A DNA stretch of 64,000 nt from Chytriomyces cf. hyalinus JEL632 (GCA_025435555.1 JAIWWG010000093.1:49341-113340); one strand, 5' to 3'. Positions 20,783 to 33,066 are shown, numbered from the stretch's first letter. Numbers and translations: made by a program. The notes: generated by a model not told the origin, from the sequence alone.

Positions 20783-23046
20783 TTATTTGAAGGAAGTGGA
20801 CGTCCAATCAGATTCACTCTGTTGAAATTGTATCCCACCGCCGCGCGGAGATGCGCCGCGCCCTCTGCCACTCCCACCACCAGCAGCAAAAGACGAACCG
20901 CCACCACTAGATCGTTGACCCCCAACAGGCACCATATTAGGATTTGACCCTCCTCCTCTGCCTCCCCCTCCTCCTCCAAATGAAGCCATTCCAATTCCAC
21001 CCCGACCTCTACCCCTCCCCCCTCTACCTCCGCCCCTCCCTCCACGGCCTCCACGGCCTCCACGTCCACCTCTCCCAACCTCCCTTGAGAATCTTGGATC
21101 CTTGTTTGCAAGCTTCATCAGTTCCTCGGGAACCTCCAAAAACGCCTCCAAAAAGTGCCTGACAAGCAACGCGGCAAAACGCTCCTCCTTTTTTGTAATC
21201 AGCGTGTATGCCGTTCCCTTCTCTCCGGCACGACCTGTTCTTCCAACACGATGCACGTGTCCGTCCATATCGCGGGCAACATCAAAGTTGACGACGGTGC
21301 GCACAGTTTTAATATCGAGTCCACGCGCCGCAACATCAGTAGCAATTAATAGACGGTGCGTCTCCGGCCGCCGTTTCAGATCTTGAATGATGCGGTCGCG
21401 TTCATGTTGTGGGAGGTCACCATGAAAACTGGTGTTTGAAAATCCGTTTTTGTTGAGGTTTTCAGACAGCTCAATGACGCCTGCCTTTTGAGAAATGAAC
21501 ACAATCACAGTTCCTAGATCTGTAAGCTGTTTGAGTCGTTGTGTGAGCCAGCCCCATTTGTCGCTGTTGTCATTGAGCACCACAACATGCTGCGTGATGT
21601 CCGTGTTGCTTTGTCCCACATTTCCAATCGTGATTCGGATGGGATCTGTCAGAACTTCTCGCGCAAGGAATTCCACGGGTTTAGCAAACGTCGCACTGAA
21701 TAGCAGGGTTTGACGGTCTGGGCGGATTGCGTTGCAGATGGAACGAACTTGAGGTTCGAATCCCTGGAAATGGTGCGTGAGTTGCCATCTATAGCGCCTA
21801 AAAAAAAAAGAAAGAAAGAAAGAAACCCACCAGATCAAACATGCGATCTGCTTCATCGAGAACGAGGAAAGACACGCGTCGAAGATTGGTGGCCTTCATT
21901 TTGATGAGATCAATGAGTCGACCGGGAGTTGCGACCAAAATTTCCGGACGCGCTTTAAGTTCCTTGAACTGCTCTGTTTTCGAAACACCACCATATACGA
22001 CGGAGCATTTTAGGTCATATGCTTTTCCAAATTTCTTCGTTTCGGTGTAGATCTGAGTGGCCAGTTCGCGTCTGAGGACACAGAAGATGAGAGCGAGGTT
22101 CCAATCAATGGAGAAGAAATGAGTTTACGTCGGGGCTAGAATTAACCCGATTGGACCGTCGCCATGTTCGAGCTCGGGCTGATCCATCATGTGCACAATC
22201 ATCGGCCAGACAAAGGCTGCCGTCTTTCCTGAACCAGTTTTACTGACTGCAATGATATCTCGTCCATTCAGAGCGACTGGAACCGCTTGCTGCTGAATTG
22301 CGGTTGGAGCAGAAAATCCCACTTTCGAAATGGCGCTCAAAAGACAGTCTTCAAACATGAAGTGTGCAAATGATATGCATGGTCTGGAGGAACGCGTGAA
22401 TAAATTTGGCAGGATATCATAGATCATGGCAGGACCATTCCACTCACTTTGCAACATTGACACCCGCTACTCGCATGTCAAGATCTCGTCTGATACGCTG
22501 CACCTGCTCCTCCGACAATGCCTTTATGTCCGAATGCTCGACCAGAAGGTCTTTTTCGATTTCGATGTACTCAATCTTTGCATGATCCACGATTGGCAGA
22601 GGATCGACAGCCTTCTTTCCGTTATGCAGAGTAATGGTTCTATCGTTATTGCTCGCGTTGTCATCCATGGCCCTCGCAGAGGCGTAAACATCTTCATCAC
22701 TATTGTATCCCGCGTCCCTGTCGAGCATTTTCGCATTCACGAGGCCGACTTCCATACCCTTTGCTGCCATGAATTCGGCGTAGTCATTTTCCTGTGATTC
22801 AATCTGGTCCATTCGAACAGTTGGCTTTTTTGTGTTGCTGGTCTCGTTTGTGCTGGACTTCTCCATCTCAGCCATGAACGCGTCCAGCGGGTCCACCTCA
22901 TCGTCAGCCTCCTGCTCAGCAATTGTGTTGGTGGGAATGGTTGAATCGAGGCCGGGTCTCCGCCGGTTGCGCAGAGCCTCCGCTTCACCGTCACTATCGC
23001 TGTCCTCGCCAAACGGTCTCTTCATGCTTCTTGAGATTTGCTGCAT
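20783..23046 (-). CDS. DEAD-box RNA helicase, DDX42-like
   Basis: Start at 23046 (MQQISRSMKRPFGED). The acidic N-terminal region is followed by a Q motif (PTAIQQQAVPVAL), motif I (SKTGSGKT), Ia (LAPTREL across an intron near 22125), TPGRLID, motif II (LDEADRMFDL), III (SAT), then domain 2 with TDVAARGLD and motif VI (HRVGRTGRAG). The C-terminus is an RGG/GRG-rich tail (21060-20800), an RNA-binding region, ending QQSESDWTSTSF. DDX42 and its relatives act at the U2 snRNP (SF3b) step of splicing. Introns fall near 21795-21835, 22095-22130 and 22380-22445. Divergently placed from RPS5, 315 bp away. Confidence 0.85.
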
Positions 23047-23360
23047 CGCAGAGGGTCCCCTGTTAGCATTCTGCAAACGTGGTTGACTTGAAGTGCTTTA
23101 CATTTCGACTTTCCGCCCCTCTTTTTCCCACCAGATTTTCGGTGTGTAGCATGCCTCACTCCCCTGCTCACCAACCCCATCGCCATCAGCAGCGCCATCA
23201 GAGCAGCAGTCAGTCGAATCGAAAGCGAATTAACCGAGGAGTTCCGTCAGATACATGGGCGGGATATGTTGGATGTGAAGCGAGGCGGGATCTATAACCT
23301 ACATCAACCGCACAACCAATCGAAACCCAACCGTGACTCACTCTATTGCCCTATACAGAA
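23047..23360. promoter_or_regulatory. Shared divergent promoter of the helicase and RPS5 genes
   Basis: About 314 bp between two opposite start codons. It has pyrimidine tracts on the plus strand (23110-23145), a common feature of ribosomal protein promoters in fungi, and a His/Gln-coding run (23160-23205) that I do not regard as a gene. Confidence 0.45.
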
Positions 23361-24086
23361 ATGGCTGACTCTATCATCTTGGAGGCCGACGCTGCCCAGA
23401 CTAAGCTCTTCAACAAGTGGACGTAAGTGTCTGCTGCAAATGCACTTTGCCCCGCTTCCAATCTCAAACGCAACATTCAAATTCAGTTTCGACGATGTTG
23501 AGGTCAAGGACATGTCCCTCCAGGACTACGTCATGATTGTCCCAACCTACCTGCCCCACACTGCCGGTCGTTACCAGGTCAAAAGATTTCGTAAGAGCAG
23601 AGTGAGTGCAACGAACTTCAATCTCGGATCAAAAACTCCAATGCTAATGAAATTCCGTTCTTTAAGTGCCCAATCGTTGAGCGTCTCGCCAACTCCCTCA
23701 TGATGCACGGCCGCAACAACGGTAAAAAGATCATGACTGTCCGCATCATCAAGCACGCTTTCGAAATCATCAACCTCCTCTCGGACTCGAACCCCATCCA
23801 AGTCCTCGTTGACGCCGTCATCAACACCGGACCCCGTGAAGACTCCACCCGTATCGGATCCCAGGGTACCGTCCGTCGTCAGGCCGTCGATGTCTCCCCA
23901 TTGAGAAGAGTCAACCAGGCTGTTGCCCTCTTGACCACTGGTGCCCGTGAGGCTGCTTTCAGAAACAGCAAGACCATTGCTGAGTGCCTTGCCGATGAAC
24001 TTATCAACGCTGCCAAGGGATCCTCCAACTCTTACGCTATCAAGAAGAAGGATGAGCTCGAGCGTGTTGCCAAGTCCAACCGTTAA
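23361..24086 (+). CDS. RPS5: 40S ribosomal protein uS7 (RPS5)
   Basis: Exons 23361-23422, 23487-23601 and 23667-24086 join in phase to 198 residues, the usual length. The N-terminus is [20 protein letters not shown]; exon 2 gives [20 protein letters not shown] and exon 3 [20 protein letters not shown], through [40 protein letters not shown] to the [14 protein letters not shown] end. These are near-identical to eukaryotic uS7. It sits in the head of the small subunit at the mRNA exit side. Codon use is strongly biased to C-ending codons compared with neighbours, as expected for high expression. Confidence 0.97.
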
Positions 24087-24348
24087 GGAGCGAACGCGAA
24101 GGATGTTTGGAGAGAAGAAGAGCAGTCTCAATGTGTTTTCTCTTTATTCGTCATTTCTGTTTTTCAATCACGATGGGTTCGGTCAGGGGATTGGCTGTGT
24201 TGGAACTGTGGGAGTATAATACTCACAATATAGTGTGTTTTCGTATTTTCCGGCTGATGTAAATTGTGTTCAGTTCGTGCTCGCCTGTTGTTCATTGGGA
24301 TGTCAGTTTGTCTGGATCAAAGACATTAGGATCAAAACAAACGCGAAC

Positions 24349-25823
24349 ATGAGCGACCTGGACCAAGCACCGCGACCCACCCAGTCTCCGCAGGAATACA
24401 TGCAAGCAGTTGTTGAGGTACGTCGCTTGACGGAACATATCTTGCGCCAACTGGCCAACCAACCAATGAATGATGCGACTTTACAAAAAGTCAGTGTACT
24501 TTCAGAACACGATGCTCGCAATCGTAGTAGTGAATGTGATCATAATATCTGTTGAAGCGCAAATGAGCAGTCAGAGACCGGGCCAGATGCTGGCAGAGGC
24601 AAGAGCAGGTTGAATGAGTCAGAATGAGTAATTACTAAGCATTCAGAGAGCAGGCCACCCAGAGTTCCACGAACCCAATCCATGCCACAGGCACCAAAAG
24701 CGCGTTCCAATACTGCGAACTTACATTCCTGGCAATTTATTGCGCCGAATTTGGCGTCAAAGTGGCGAGCAACTATCGTGACTTTTGGCGCAACAAGTAC
24801 AACCGGATGGATACATTGATCCTGGTCCTGTGTCTGGTGCTTCAAGCTGCATCTACGTATGTGCCAGCGTTTGAACAGAGCGATGCGTGGCGCGTGCTGC
24901 TCGGACTCAAGAGTATCCGTGTTTTTCGCACACTGACTTTCATGCGGTGCGTCTCTATTTTTAAGCACAAAGAAAGAGACTCTTATTCCTACCTCGTTTG
25001 CATAAAAGATCACTGCAAGTCGTCGTTGAAGCGCTCATCAACACACTCCGCAACAACGTACTCGACATCGCCATCCTACTCCTCCTCATCATGTTTATTT
25101 TCGGTGTACTCGGACACTACCTGTTTGGCTCTGGGGCCAAGTCACAAAGCGACTGGGGCGAGTTGGGAAACGCGATCCGTACCCTTTTTATTTTTGTGTG
25201 CGCGGATGGATGGATTCCCTACCAGGACCGTATGACGGCTGACGGGTTTGGGGGGAGTCAAGCATATACGGCTGTGTTCATCTTTCTTGGGAATTTCATC
25301 ATCGCCAATTTGTTTATTGGCGTGATATGTCAGGTAAGGCTTTGGTTTGGCTTCAAATGGGTGGGGACTAAAAAATGGCTTAAAACAACAGAACATTGAT
25401 GACGCGACACGAGCTGATTTGGAGGAGCAGCAGGCAAAAAAGAAAGAAGCCCGACTCATTAAGCGGGAGCTGTTTCTGCGCAGGCAGCAGTCGGACATTA
25501 CAAATCTACTTGCACAGGTGAATGTACTTGTCGGTAAACACCATTAAACTCACTCTCTTTCCTCATTGATGAACCAGCAAATGGGAAAAGGCACCGAAAC
25601 CAAATTCCAAGAGCTCGTGAAAGAAATGGTTGGAACGCTGCGGCATGAAGACGTTGTGAACGTGGCGCACATCCACTGCAATAGCACTTGGTTGGAGACT
25701 TACTCCATCACACTCACGCACAGAGAAAACACGCTCTACCGCTTGCAGCAGCTGCAGTTTGGCATAGCAAACTGTCTGGCAGAGTACGTGGACCAGCGGC
25801 TGACTTCCAGAGTAAAGAAGTAG
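24349..25823 (+). CDS. CatSper-like single-domain six-helix cation channel
   Basis: Exon 1 is 24349-24417 (strong GTACGT donor), exon 2 24506-24608, exon 3 from 24691; later exons follow at about 25017, 25392 and 25579. Exon 2 carries S1 (MLAIVVVNVIIISVEAQ), exon 3 S2, S3 (MDTLILVLCLVLQAAST) and S4 (LKSIRVFRTLTFMR, with Lys/Arg every third residue). Then S5 (VLDIAILLLLIMFIFGVLGH), a pore loop with LGNAIRTLFIFVCADGWIPY and S6 (VFIFLGNFIIANLFIGVI). One six-helix repeat with a C-A-D-G-W filter resembles the T-x-D-x-W of CatSper 1-4 rather than four-repeat Cav channels. A coiled coil follows S6 (about 25392-25520). CatSper conducts Ca2+ in flagella; here presumably zoospore motility. Confidence 0.75.
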
Positions 25824-25969
25824 CACTAGATCAGTGAAGGCAGTAGCTCGTACAAGGAGCTGATTTATTTGAAGCACTTTAAAATATTCAGCCGTTTAAA
25901 AATCCCATAAAAAAACAAAGAAAACAGAACACGACATCTGAAGCTGGTGTTAATGACAAGAAAATTACA

Positions 25970-28893
25970 CTACTTTTTCTGCAACCGTTTAAGACCAGGA
26001 GCGCGAATTTGCTTGGCCAGAGATGCTTGACTGATGGGCTTGGCCTTTGACCGCCTCTTGTTCTTGACGTTGGCATCGTCGTAGAAGTTGACTCCAACTT
26101 TACCCTTGTTGGTCTTCATACGCGATTCCTTGGTCTTGGCAGCGGCATCATCCTCAGCTGGTTCTTCCGCAGGCTTCTTGGTCACCTTTTCAAAGGCAGG
26201 TGCTTTGAACGGCTTCTTGACGGTCGCCTTCCCAACGAAGTCATCTTCTTCATCACTTGGCTCTTCTTCTTCAGAGTCGCTCTCCTTCGAGACAGGCTTC
26301 TTCTTTCCTTTCTTCACTGCTTTCGTCTTCTCGGCAGACTTCTTGAGAGCAGCAACTTCTTCAACCGAAGCGTCTTGACCGACAACACTGCCAAAGACTT
26401 CATCCCAGTCGGTTTCGGCAGAAGCAGCGGCAGCGGCGGCAGTTGAAGCCTTCTTTTTCTTGAGAGGTCGCGATGCCTTTGCAGATTCTGCATCTGCATC
26501 ATCGCTTTCTACAACAGTCTTGGCGTCATCCGTGAGTGCATCCTCCTCAGATCCCTTAAGATCATCTGGCAGGAACTTGGCAGTGACAGGAATCTTGCTA
26601 AAGAATTGCTCGACATTCACAGTGACCTTCTTGTTTCCTTCCTCCTCGGCCACCGCAACTTCTTCTTCCACAACGTCGCCGTCTTCCACCTGAGGTGGTG
26701 TGGTGTAGTACGGAATCTTTCCTCGCAACCAGTCGTTCAGAATCATCTTGGCAACCGTGCCCACGTCTGGCTCTCCCATTTTCAGTAACCGCCCGCTTCG
26801 CTTGGCAATTTGCGTCAGGAAGTCAATGTGGTCAACCCATGACTGGACATCATAGGTTCGCTGAATGTAATCGGCGCGAACACGCTTGAGGACGTCAACA
26901 ATGTGGTCTTCGGGCTGGCTAATGTTTTCAACTCGCACGACACCTTTCAGGATAATGTCGGTTTCTGAGTCGTTGGGGGATGGGTACACGATTCCAGGAC
27001 AGTCGATGAGGTAGATGCGCTTCATGAGAGTAATGTATTGCCAGATCTAAGATGGAATGGAGTAGTGTTAGAGATGCAGGGATGATGGCAATTTGACTGC
27101 GGAATTAGGTGATGAGGTGATGATACTGTCTCAGGGATTGTTCACCTTATATCAATAAATCACTATGAATCATTGAATTGTATATTTTCTAATCATCGAC
27201 AGTTTTGGATGTGAGAGGGGGAGGGGTAGGGACGTTTGATAATTACCTTGGTTTCACCGGGAATTGGAGCAACATTGCACACTTTCTTATTCCGCAGAGT
27301 GTTGATGATAGAACTTTTTCCAGTGTTGGGGTATCCGATAAATCCGACACTGATCTGCTTCTTGTCGGAGTGCAGGTTGGCGAACTGACGCAGCAGCTGG
27401 ATCAATGAACCTTTTCCAAACGAGTTAGTGATGCTCGCGTGGAAAGCGAGTGTCGGGTATTCTTTGGAGAGGATTTTCACCCATTTTGCCTGAAGAAAGG
27501 AGAGAATGGCGTAAGGACAAGAGTGAGACGTGAATGATGAGATGGAGGAGTGGTGGGGAAGTGTTTGTTCGCAAAACTAAGATAGCCGACACGGATAGTT
27601 GAAGCTAAAGCGCTTCGTTCAAGGGCAATCTACTCTCGCAGAACGGCGAGCCTCTATCGGAGACTCCTCAAAACGAGGAGAGATTCTCACAGGCGAAGAC
27701 TCGATGATTTTCCACATTTGTAACGCATACGCAGTCGTAGGTAAAGTTGAAGATTGCTGGGTTTCCCCTTTCATCTCCAGCGACTGATTTACTGACTTAA
27801 ACGTGGGGAGGGAAAGGACGGAGACAGGAAAGAGGGAAAGTATCATTTTGAGGGGGTAAATAATACTAACCGTCACCCAGGTTGGAACCAGGTCACATTT
27901 GTTGAGGACAAAAATAAGGTGCTTGTGTTTTGCTTCTTTCCTCAGATGGGATTCAATGTTTTTGCATCTAGTTCCCATCGGGTCTCGGGCATCGAGAACG
28001 TGAATGATAACGTCAGAAGAGTCAACAACCTGCGGAAACATGAATGATATCAGGAAGACGTTCTTCAGACAAAATATCGCCATTCACACACACCTTGTAT
28101 AATTCACCCCAAATTCTTTTTGATTGCCCCTTGCTAAAGATAGGGTCCATGCGTTCATCATTCGCACTGAGCGCAACTGAAGTCTTGTTTGCTAAAAGAG
28201 AGCGGTCCTTGTCGGCCTCGTAGTTTTCGAACTGAGTTTCTGTGGAAGCGGCAAGCTCTTCCATCGTTCCCATGTTCAGCTTTGGTTTCTTGCGCTGAGC
28301 TTTTGGCCCAAAAGTGTTTGCAAAGGGGTCCACTTCAAGCATGTGCATGCGTGTGGTCTATCGTTTTAAGAAAGTGGAAGGGTCAATAACTGGACAGTCG
28401 AAAACAGAATTCATGTCTATGCGAACCTTGGCAGAGTCAGTCAGCAACGACATGGGCAGCTTGTTTTGCCTCAGCAAAAACGTGTAAGGGTCATCTGCCT
28501 TATCGCTCATGGCTTCGCGAAACTGGGCTAATTCCTTTTGTCCAACGACACGGGTGTTTTCTGAGAGAAGGCATCGTTTCAGGAATACTGCGAGAACAGA
28601 ACAGCTGATGATCTGAACTCACCGAACCATTTCCTGTTGGCATCCACCCGGGCCACGGTGAAGGACTTCTCCCTCGTCTGGAAGGCAGCGGCTTTGATGA
28701 TGTCACCGGCAGCATTCCTGGTGGCCTTTCCAGACTTGAGCAGGTTCACTTGACGGACCTTGGATGCATCCCGATAAAAGTTGGTTCCTTTTGTGTGGAT
28801 GACATTATGCAACTTTCTGTCTGGGGCGTCTTTGGTTCCGGTGGAGGATCGGCCTGCTTGCGCACGGTTCTTTTCCTTTTTCAGAGTTCCCAT
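25970..28893 (-). CDS. NOG2: Nucleolar GTPase NOG2 (GNL2), circularly permuted GTPase
   Basis: Start at 28893 ([14 protein letters not shown]). The NGP1NT region follows ([27 protein letters not shown]). The GTPase motifs come in permuted order: DARDP and NKCDLVP (G4, about 27890-28000), then GYPNTGKSS (G1, about 27330), then IDCPG (G3, near 27000), as in YlqF/RbgA-type proteins. The C-terminal third (25970-26650) is charged and Lys-rich, nucleolar in type. NOG2 marks pre-60S particles and gates their export. Five or more introns; the longest, about 27490-27870, has no recognisable content. Faces the CatSper-like gene tail-to-tail. Confidence 0.9.
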
Positions 28894-29650
28894 TTGGAGA
28901 TTTGTATGGAGTTGTGTTGACGAAAAAAAAAAAGAAAGAAATATTTTGGGCAGAAAACGCCCGACGTGTTTGACAGCAACGCCAGCCAATCTGTTCCCAC
29001 GAATGAGACTGCAACCCTTGCCTGAGTTTAAAGCTCTTTAGAATGCTGACAGCTGGCAGTCTGTTTACTTTGATGACACGCAGCAATCCCCACACGGGTG
29101 TCTGGATGTGAAAGCACCAGATCCATGTCCAGAAAACTATCTAAACTGGAATTCGTTGCCGACGGAAATACTTCATTTTTATGCTTGGCAATCTGGAATA
29201 ACTCTGGGATCGCCACATACATGCTTGCATTGTTTGAATCAAAAAATTGCAACCAAGAAACTTGCACCATATCTTGCGAAAAGCGGAACAGACTTTCTGA
29301 TTATGCAAATACTACTTGGTATTCTACCTGAGTTCAGCAGCTGCTCCCTTTAATACACTCCATGGACTAAGAAATGCGATGGAATGACAGAGTGACAGCG
29401 CCATAAAGAATGAAGAGAGCCGTTGCCAGATTGTCCGATCACATTTTAGCATATGGCTGTCCGTTGTCAATGAAATTTTGTCTGACGCAGAAGCAGGACA
29501 AGCAGCAAATTCAATAAGCTGCCCACACACAATACTTGCAAAATTCCATTCTCCTCCCAGTGTCACTTGACTGAATTTCCAGCCAGCAACTGTATAAAGA
29601 CAGCAATTTGCCTCCCTGATACTGCACAACAGCACCCAACAGTACCACAC
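28894..29650. other. Intergenic stretch, nothing firm recognised
   Basis: About 750 bp between the NOG2 start and the LPMO-like gene. Short frames occur on both strands (for instance around 29110-29350, with an F-box-like LNWNSLPTEILHFY) but none is long or well supported. Confidence 0.4.
29591..29599 (+). promoter_or_regulatory. TATA box of the LPMO-like gene
   Basis: TGTATAAAG lies about 55-60 bp before the ATG at 29651, with a C/A-rich leader between. This spacing fits a strong, regulated promoter. Confidence 0.5.
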
Positions 29651-30565
29651 ATGCTCCAACTCATCGTCCTCGCCTTGCACTTTGTACACACCGTCTCTGC
29701 CCATGGCTACATGGTCTCCCCCGGAGGCATCAACAACAAGGCGACCTTTGGCGCCGTCCGCGGCTTCGGCGGAAGCAACCCAGACATCCTCCAAAACCCG
29801 GCCAACCCAAACAACATGTGCAAGGGACTCCCAAAAGGTCGCGTTATTCCACTCACTCTTGGCGGCAATGGCGCCTCGCACTCTGTGGGGCTCAGCATCA
29901 GCGCCAAGCACCCGGGCCCGTGCAGCATGGAAATCATTGACCCTGCTACCAACAAAATTGTGGAAATTGGAACCGGCAACAACTGTGCTACCCAGGCAGG
30001 AAACCGGTTCGACTGGACTTTTACCTTGAAGAACATGGAGCAAGTTACTTGTACCGACTGCATTATGAGATGGGTGTGGAGCTCGTCCAACTTGATTCCT
30101 ACCGAGTTTTACCAGACTTGTTCAGACATTACGTGAGTCCATGTTTTACCTGTTTTCGTACTGTACGTTGACTGATTCAGACCTTGAATTAGCCTGACCA
30201 AAGCTGGTGGAAACAGCCCTGCTCCCCCGCAACCTCCCCAGCCAAACCCTCAGCCACAACAGCCTGCCCCCGTTCCAGCGCCAAAACCAAACCCACCCTC
30301 TGTACCCAAACCAAACCCCCCACCCCAGCCCAACCCACAACCAACAACCCCCAAGCCAAACCCACAACCACCCACTACCGGCGCAATCAGCCACACTGCT
30401 GCCGACTGCAAGGTTGCCAATGAGTTTCTGTGCGTGCAGCAATGCGGCAAAGTCCTGATTCACTGCACTGGGGCTGGCACGGGAGTGGAGACTGGGGCTC
30501 TAGACGGAGAAACGGCCGTTTGCAACAACGGTCGCATTGACTTTAAAACAAACTGTGTCGCGTAG
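29651..30565 (+). CDS. Secreted LPMO-like copper protein with Pro-rich linker and Cys-rich C-terminal module
   Basis: Exons 29651-30132 and 30193-30565 join to 284 residues. A signal peptide (LQLIVLALHFVHTVSA) is followed directly by HGYMVSPGG; cleavage after SA would expose an N-terminal His, needed for the histidine brace of lytic polysaccharide monooxygenases. The domain contains NGASHSVGLSI (possible second brace His), paired Cys (NMC, PCSMEI, NNC, CTDC, YQTC) and MRWVWSSSNLIPTEFYQTC near its end, a pattern of LPMO-like families in fungi and oomycetes. A Pro/Asn/Gln/Lys linker (about residues 168-232) leads to a ~50-residue module with six Cys, perhaps a carbohydrate-binding unit. It likely acts outside the cell on chitin or cellulose; the AA family is undetermined. 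Confidence 0.7.
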
Positions 30566-30728
30566 ACAAAAATATGGTATTTCCTTTACAGCCGAGCGTT
30601 TTCAGATCATGTTACAGCAAAGAGCGGTCACCGCTACATAACAATCACCGCTACATAACAATAAAAGTGCATATTACACGCAAAGGATAGAAGTTAACTG
30701 CGCTGTTCCGCATGGAAAATACGCGCTT

Positions 30729-32681
30729 TTATTTCAAGCCAATCCAAAGCTGGCTCCATGCGTCTTCACTGGGTGAATTCCATTTCAACCGCCCACCCAC
30801 AGCTTCCCCGAGTAACCCAGAAAAACCCCAAGGCTCATCCAACGCAGGCCGCTCAATGGGCACATCATCAATCTTAAATATCCGAAACCCAGACGCCATC
30901 ACTCCCACAGTCTCATCCGTCTCCTCTCGACCAAAGAGAGCCAGTTTAACCTCAAATCCTGATGACATTCGTTCTTCCACTTGTTGCATCTCTGCCGCCA
31001 TCTCTTCCACCAGCAAGCTCAATTTGCCAACTTGTTGCGTCGGGATCTTTCGAATCCATGCAGCAATGTCCAACACCTCTGATCGCATCTTTTTCCGCTC
31101 CTCCACAGTCATTACAATATCTGCTTGTTTCCACCACCACGATTGAGTTCGACACGTTAAAAACCACAGCACCATTGCTGCTTCCAAAAACGCAAAACTC
31201 ATGAGCCAGAATTCGCGCGCAACTTGAATATTCAAGTCGCGTTGCTTGAACGTTGTTGGGTCAATGTATTTACCGTGTCCGTGGTGCAGCCAGTTGCAGA
31301 GTTTCGAAACGCATCGCGCGGAGGAGAAGCTTGATTGGAGTATGGAAGTCAAGATTGCCGTGAAAGATGCGTTGCGTCGAAGGAGGGAGTGTGTTGGTGT
31401 TAAATGGGAGGTGAGGTACAGTCGAGACCGCGAGTGCAGACATATTGCTGAGTGATAGTAGACGCTAAGTAAGATCGTGTCCAGCAGAGATGTTTTGAAG
31501 GATGTTTGATTGAATTTGGTGATGATATCGAACGAGATTGTATCGGCGCTGGTCAAGAGCGCTGATGAAGGAGCAACGAGGGATTGAATTCGTTGGAGAG
31601 ATTGCATAGAATGGACAAAGAAGGCTGAAAAAATGAGTTCCTGCGCAGAGTTCGGCGCTTGTTTATAGTACAGCTTAATCTTTTCGATGGCATCGAGTAT
31701 TTCTGAAACCAGGCTAAGAGGTGAAATAATATTTGACTTTGAGTCCGAATCAGGAGAACCGGGTGGTGTTCTCAGCGACCCTTCAAACTGATGCGCCCAA
31801 AACGACGCCTTTTTCGCGTATTTGACTTTGTTGGACTGAAGCTTGAACCGCTGTATAAAATGCTGCGTCTGCAAAGAAACTTGGAAAACTGCAAAACAAC
31901 CAATCAGCACGCGTTAAACGCCGTTTAAAACGAAAGCTCACATTTGACGTTTGAATAGATAGCCCAGAACAAAATACGACGTTCCTCCTTCAAGTGCTGA
32001 GGCATGGCATCTCCAAACAGTTCGTCAGGATCGATCGAGAGCTGAAGCGCAACCAAGATTTTGAGAGTGAGCGACGCAGACTTTTCGTTCCATATCCACA
32101 ACTCGGTCCCTGTTTCGCAACGGTAAGCTGACAGCCCCATCAACCAAATGGCGGCATTAAACGTACATCTTTCAAATACAGTCAGTAAGAACAGAGTCTG
32201 GAGCATTGGAATTGTCTTGTCGTGAGCGCAACGGTCCAATGCTTTCCTGGCCTTTTTCGCATATTCATTCGCAAGTGGTCTTGCATTATTTGCCAGACAT
32301 GCATGCGCACAGATAATGAACCTATAAACACAATGTGTTTAGTTGTTCACTTGTCGGAGTCTCCTTGAAGATCGTATCAATGGAGACGCCCCACCTCAAG
32401 CCAGCAAATTGAGAGTAGAAGGACGTCAGGAAAGCTGCCGAGTCAACGACACAGAACAAGGAAGCATTATCTCCGCCAAAGAAGCGCATACACAACCACC
32501 AGTCAGCCACGGACGGTGCAAACAGTGGGTCGGCAACGGTGTTGTTGGGGTGAAAGTACAGGCAGTCCACACCGCGGGTCACGCAGCGAGTGCATCTGGA
32601 CTGGGAGACTTCAGACCCGTCGCAGCGGCTGTGGGTCTTCTGGCACGCGATGCATGCGGACTTCAGCTTCTTGGTTTTCAT
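30729..32681 (-). CDS. Zn2Cys6 transcription factor, single cluster, family member 3
   Basis: Start at 32681. Three exons: about 32345-32681, about 31940-32322 and 30729-31887. The cluster is at residues 9-37: ACIACQKTHSRC then a nine-residue loop and CTRCVTRGVDC (spacing 2-6-9-2-6). The middle-homology region has ICAHACLANNARPLANEYAK, LLTVFERCTFNAAIWLMG and LKILVALQLSIDPDELFG; the last exon has FAFLEAAMVLWFL and the C-terminal motif DEPWGFSGLLGEAVGG ... W ... W found in the paralogues at 2009 and 10631. It appears intact. Compared with the 10631 gene it lacks the extra N-terminal cluster and the Ser-rich spacer. Targets unknown. Confidence 0.8.
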
Positions 32682-33066
32682 GGGAAGCAATCAAGCTCCT
32701 TGATTGCGTTTTTTGAGTGATTTTTTTGCACGTTCCCATTTTACTGATTTTTTGAAATGGTTATTTCCCCCACGACTTCAGCACTTTGAGATTCGACATA
32801 AACAACATAAGCTGGAGACTGTTTTATTCATTGTTCACTGCAGGTCCTTGTGTTATGCCCGTTCACACCGCAATCACAACGTGACGCCAGCAATTTACTC
32901 AAATTGGGAGATATCTACGTCCACTGCGTTCTCTATTTTAGCAGAACTCGAGCGGAGAAATCTTCGGAAAGAAAGAAGGGGTTGGCATTCGCGTTGGTGT
33001 TGACGTTTGCGTTGGTGTTGGGAATTAAATATTTCCTTTTTTTATTTTTTTTAAATATTTATAATA
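32682..33066. promoter_or_regulatory. Divergent promoter region between regulator 3 and the CIA30 gene
   Basis: About 385 bp between opposite starts, ending in a strong A/T block (33026-33066, TTTTTTATTTTTTTTAAA-like) just ahead of the CIA30 ATG. No coding signal. Confidence 0.45.

Noticed and set aside
20780-21160. Several overlapping Gly/Arg/Pro-rich frames on both strands
   Set aside because: They are shadows of the RGG tail of the DDX42-like helicase.
21740-21765. GGTTCGAATCC-type B box in the helicase gene
   Set aside because: It is the coding sequence of the GFEPQ segment of the DEAD-box protein; no tRNA arms around it.
24490-24506. A 16-base intron in the CatSper-like gene
   Set aside because: Too short to splice; a strong GTACGT donor at 24418 with the same acceptor gives a normal 88-bp intron and correct phase.
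27490-27870. Small frames inside the long NOG2 intron
   Set aside because: Below 65 codons, no similarity, and flanked by intron borders consistent with NOG2.
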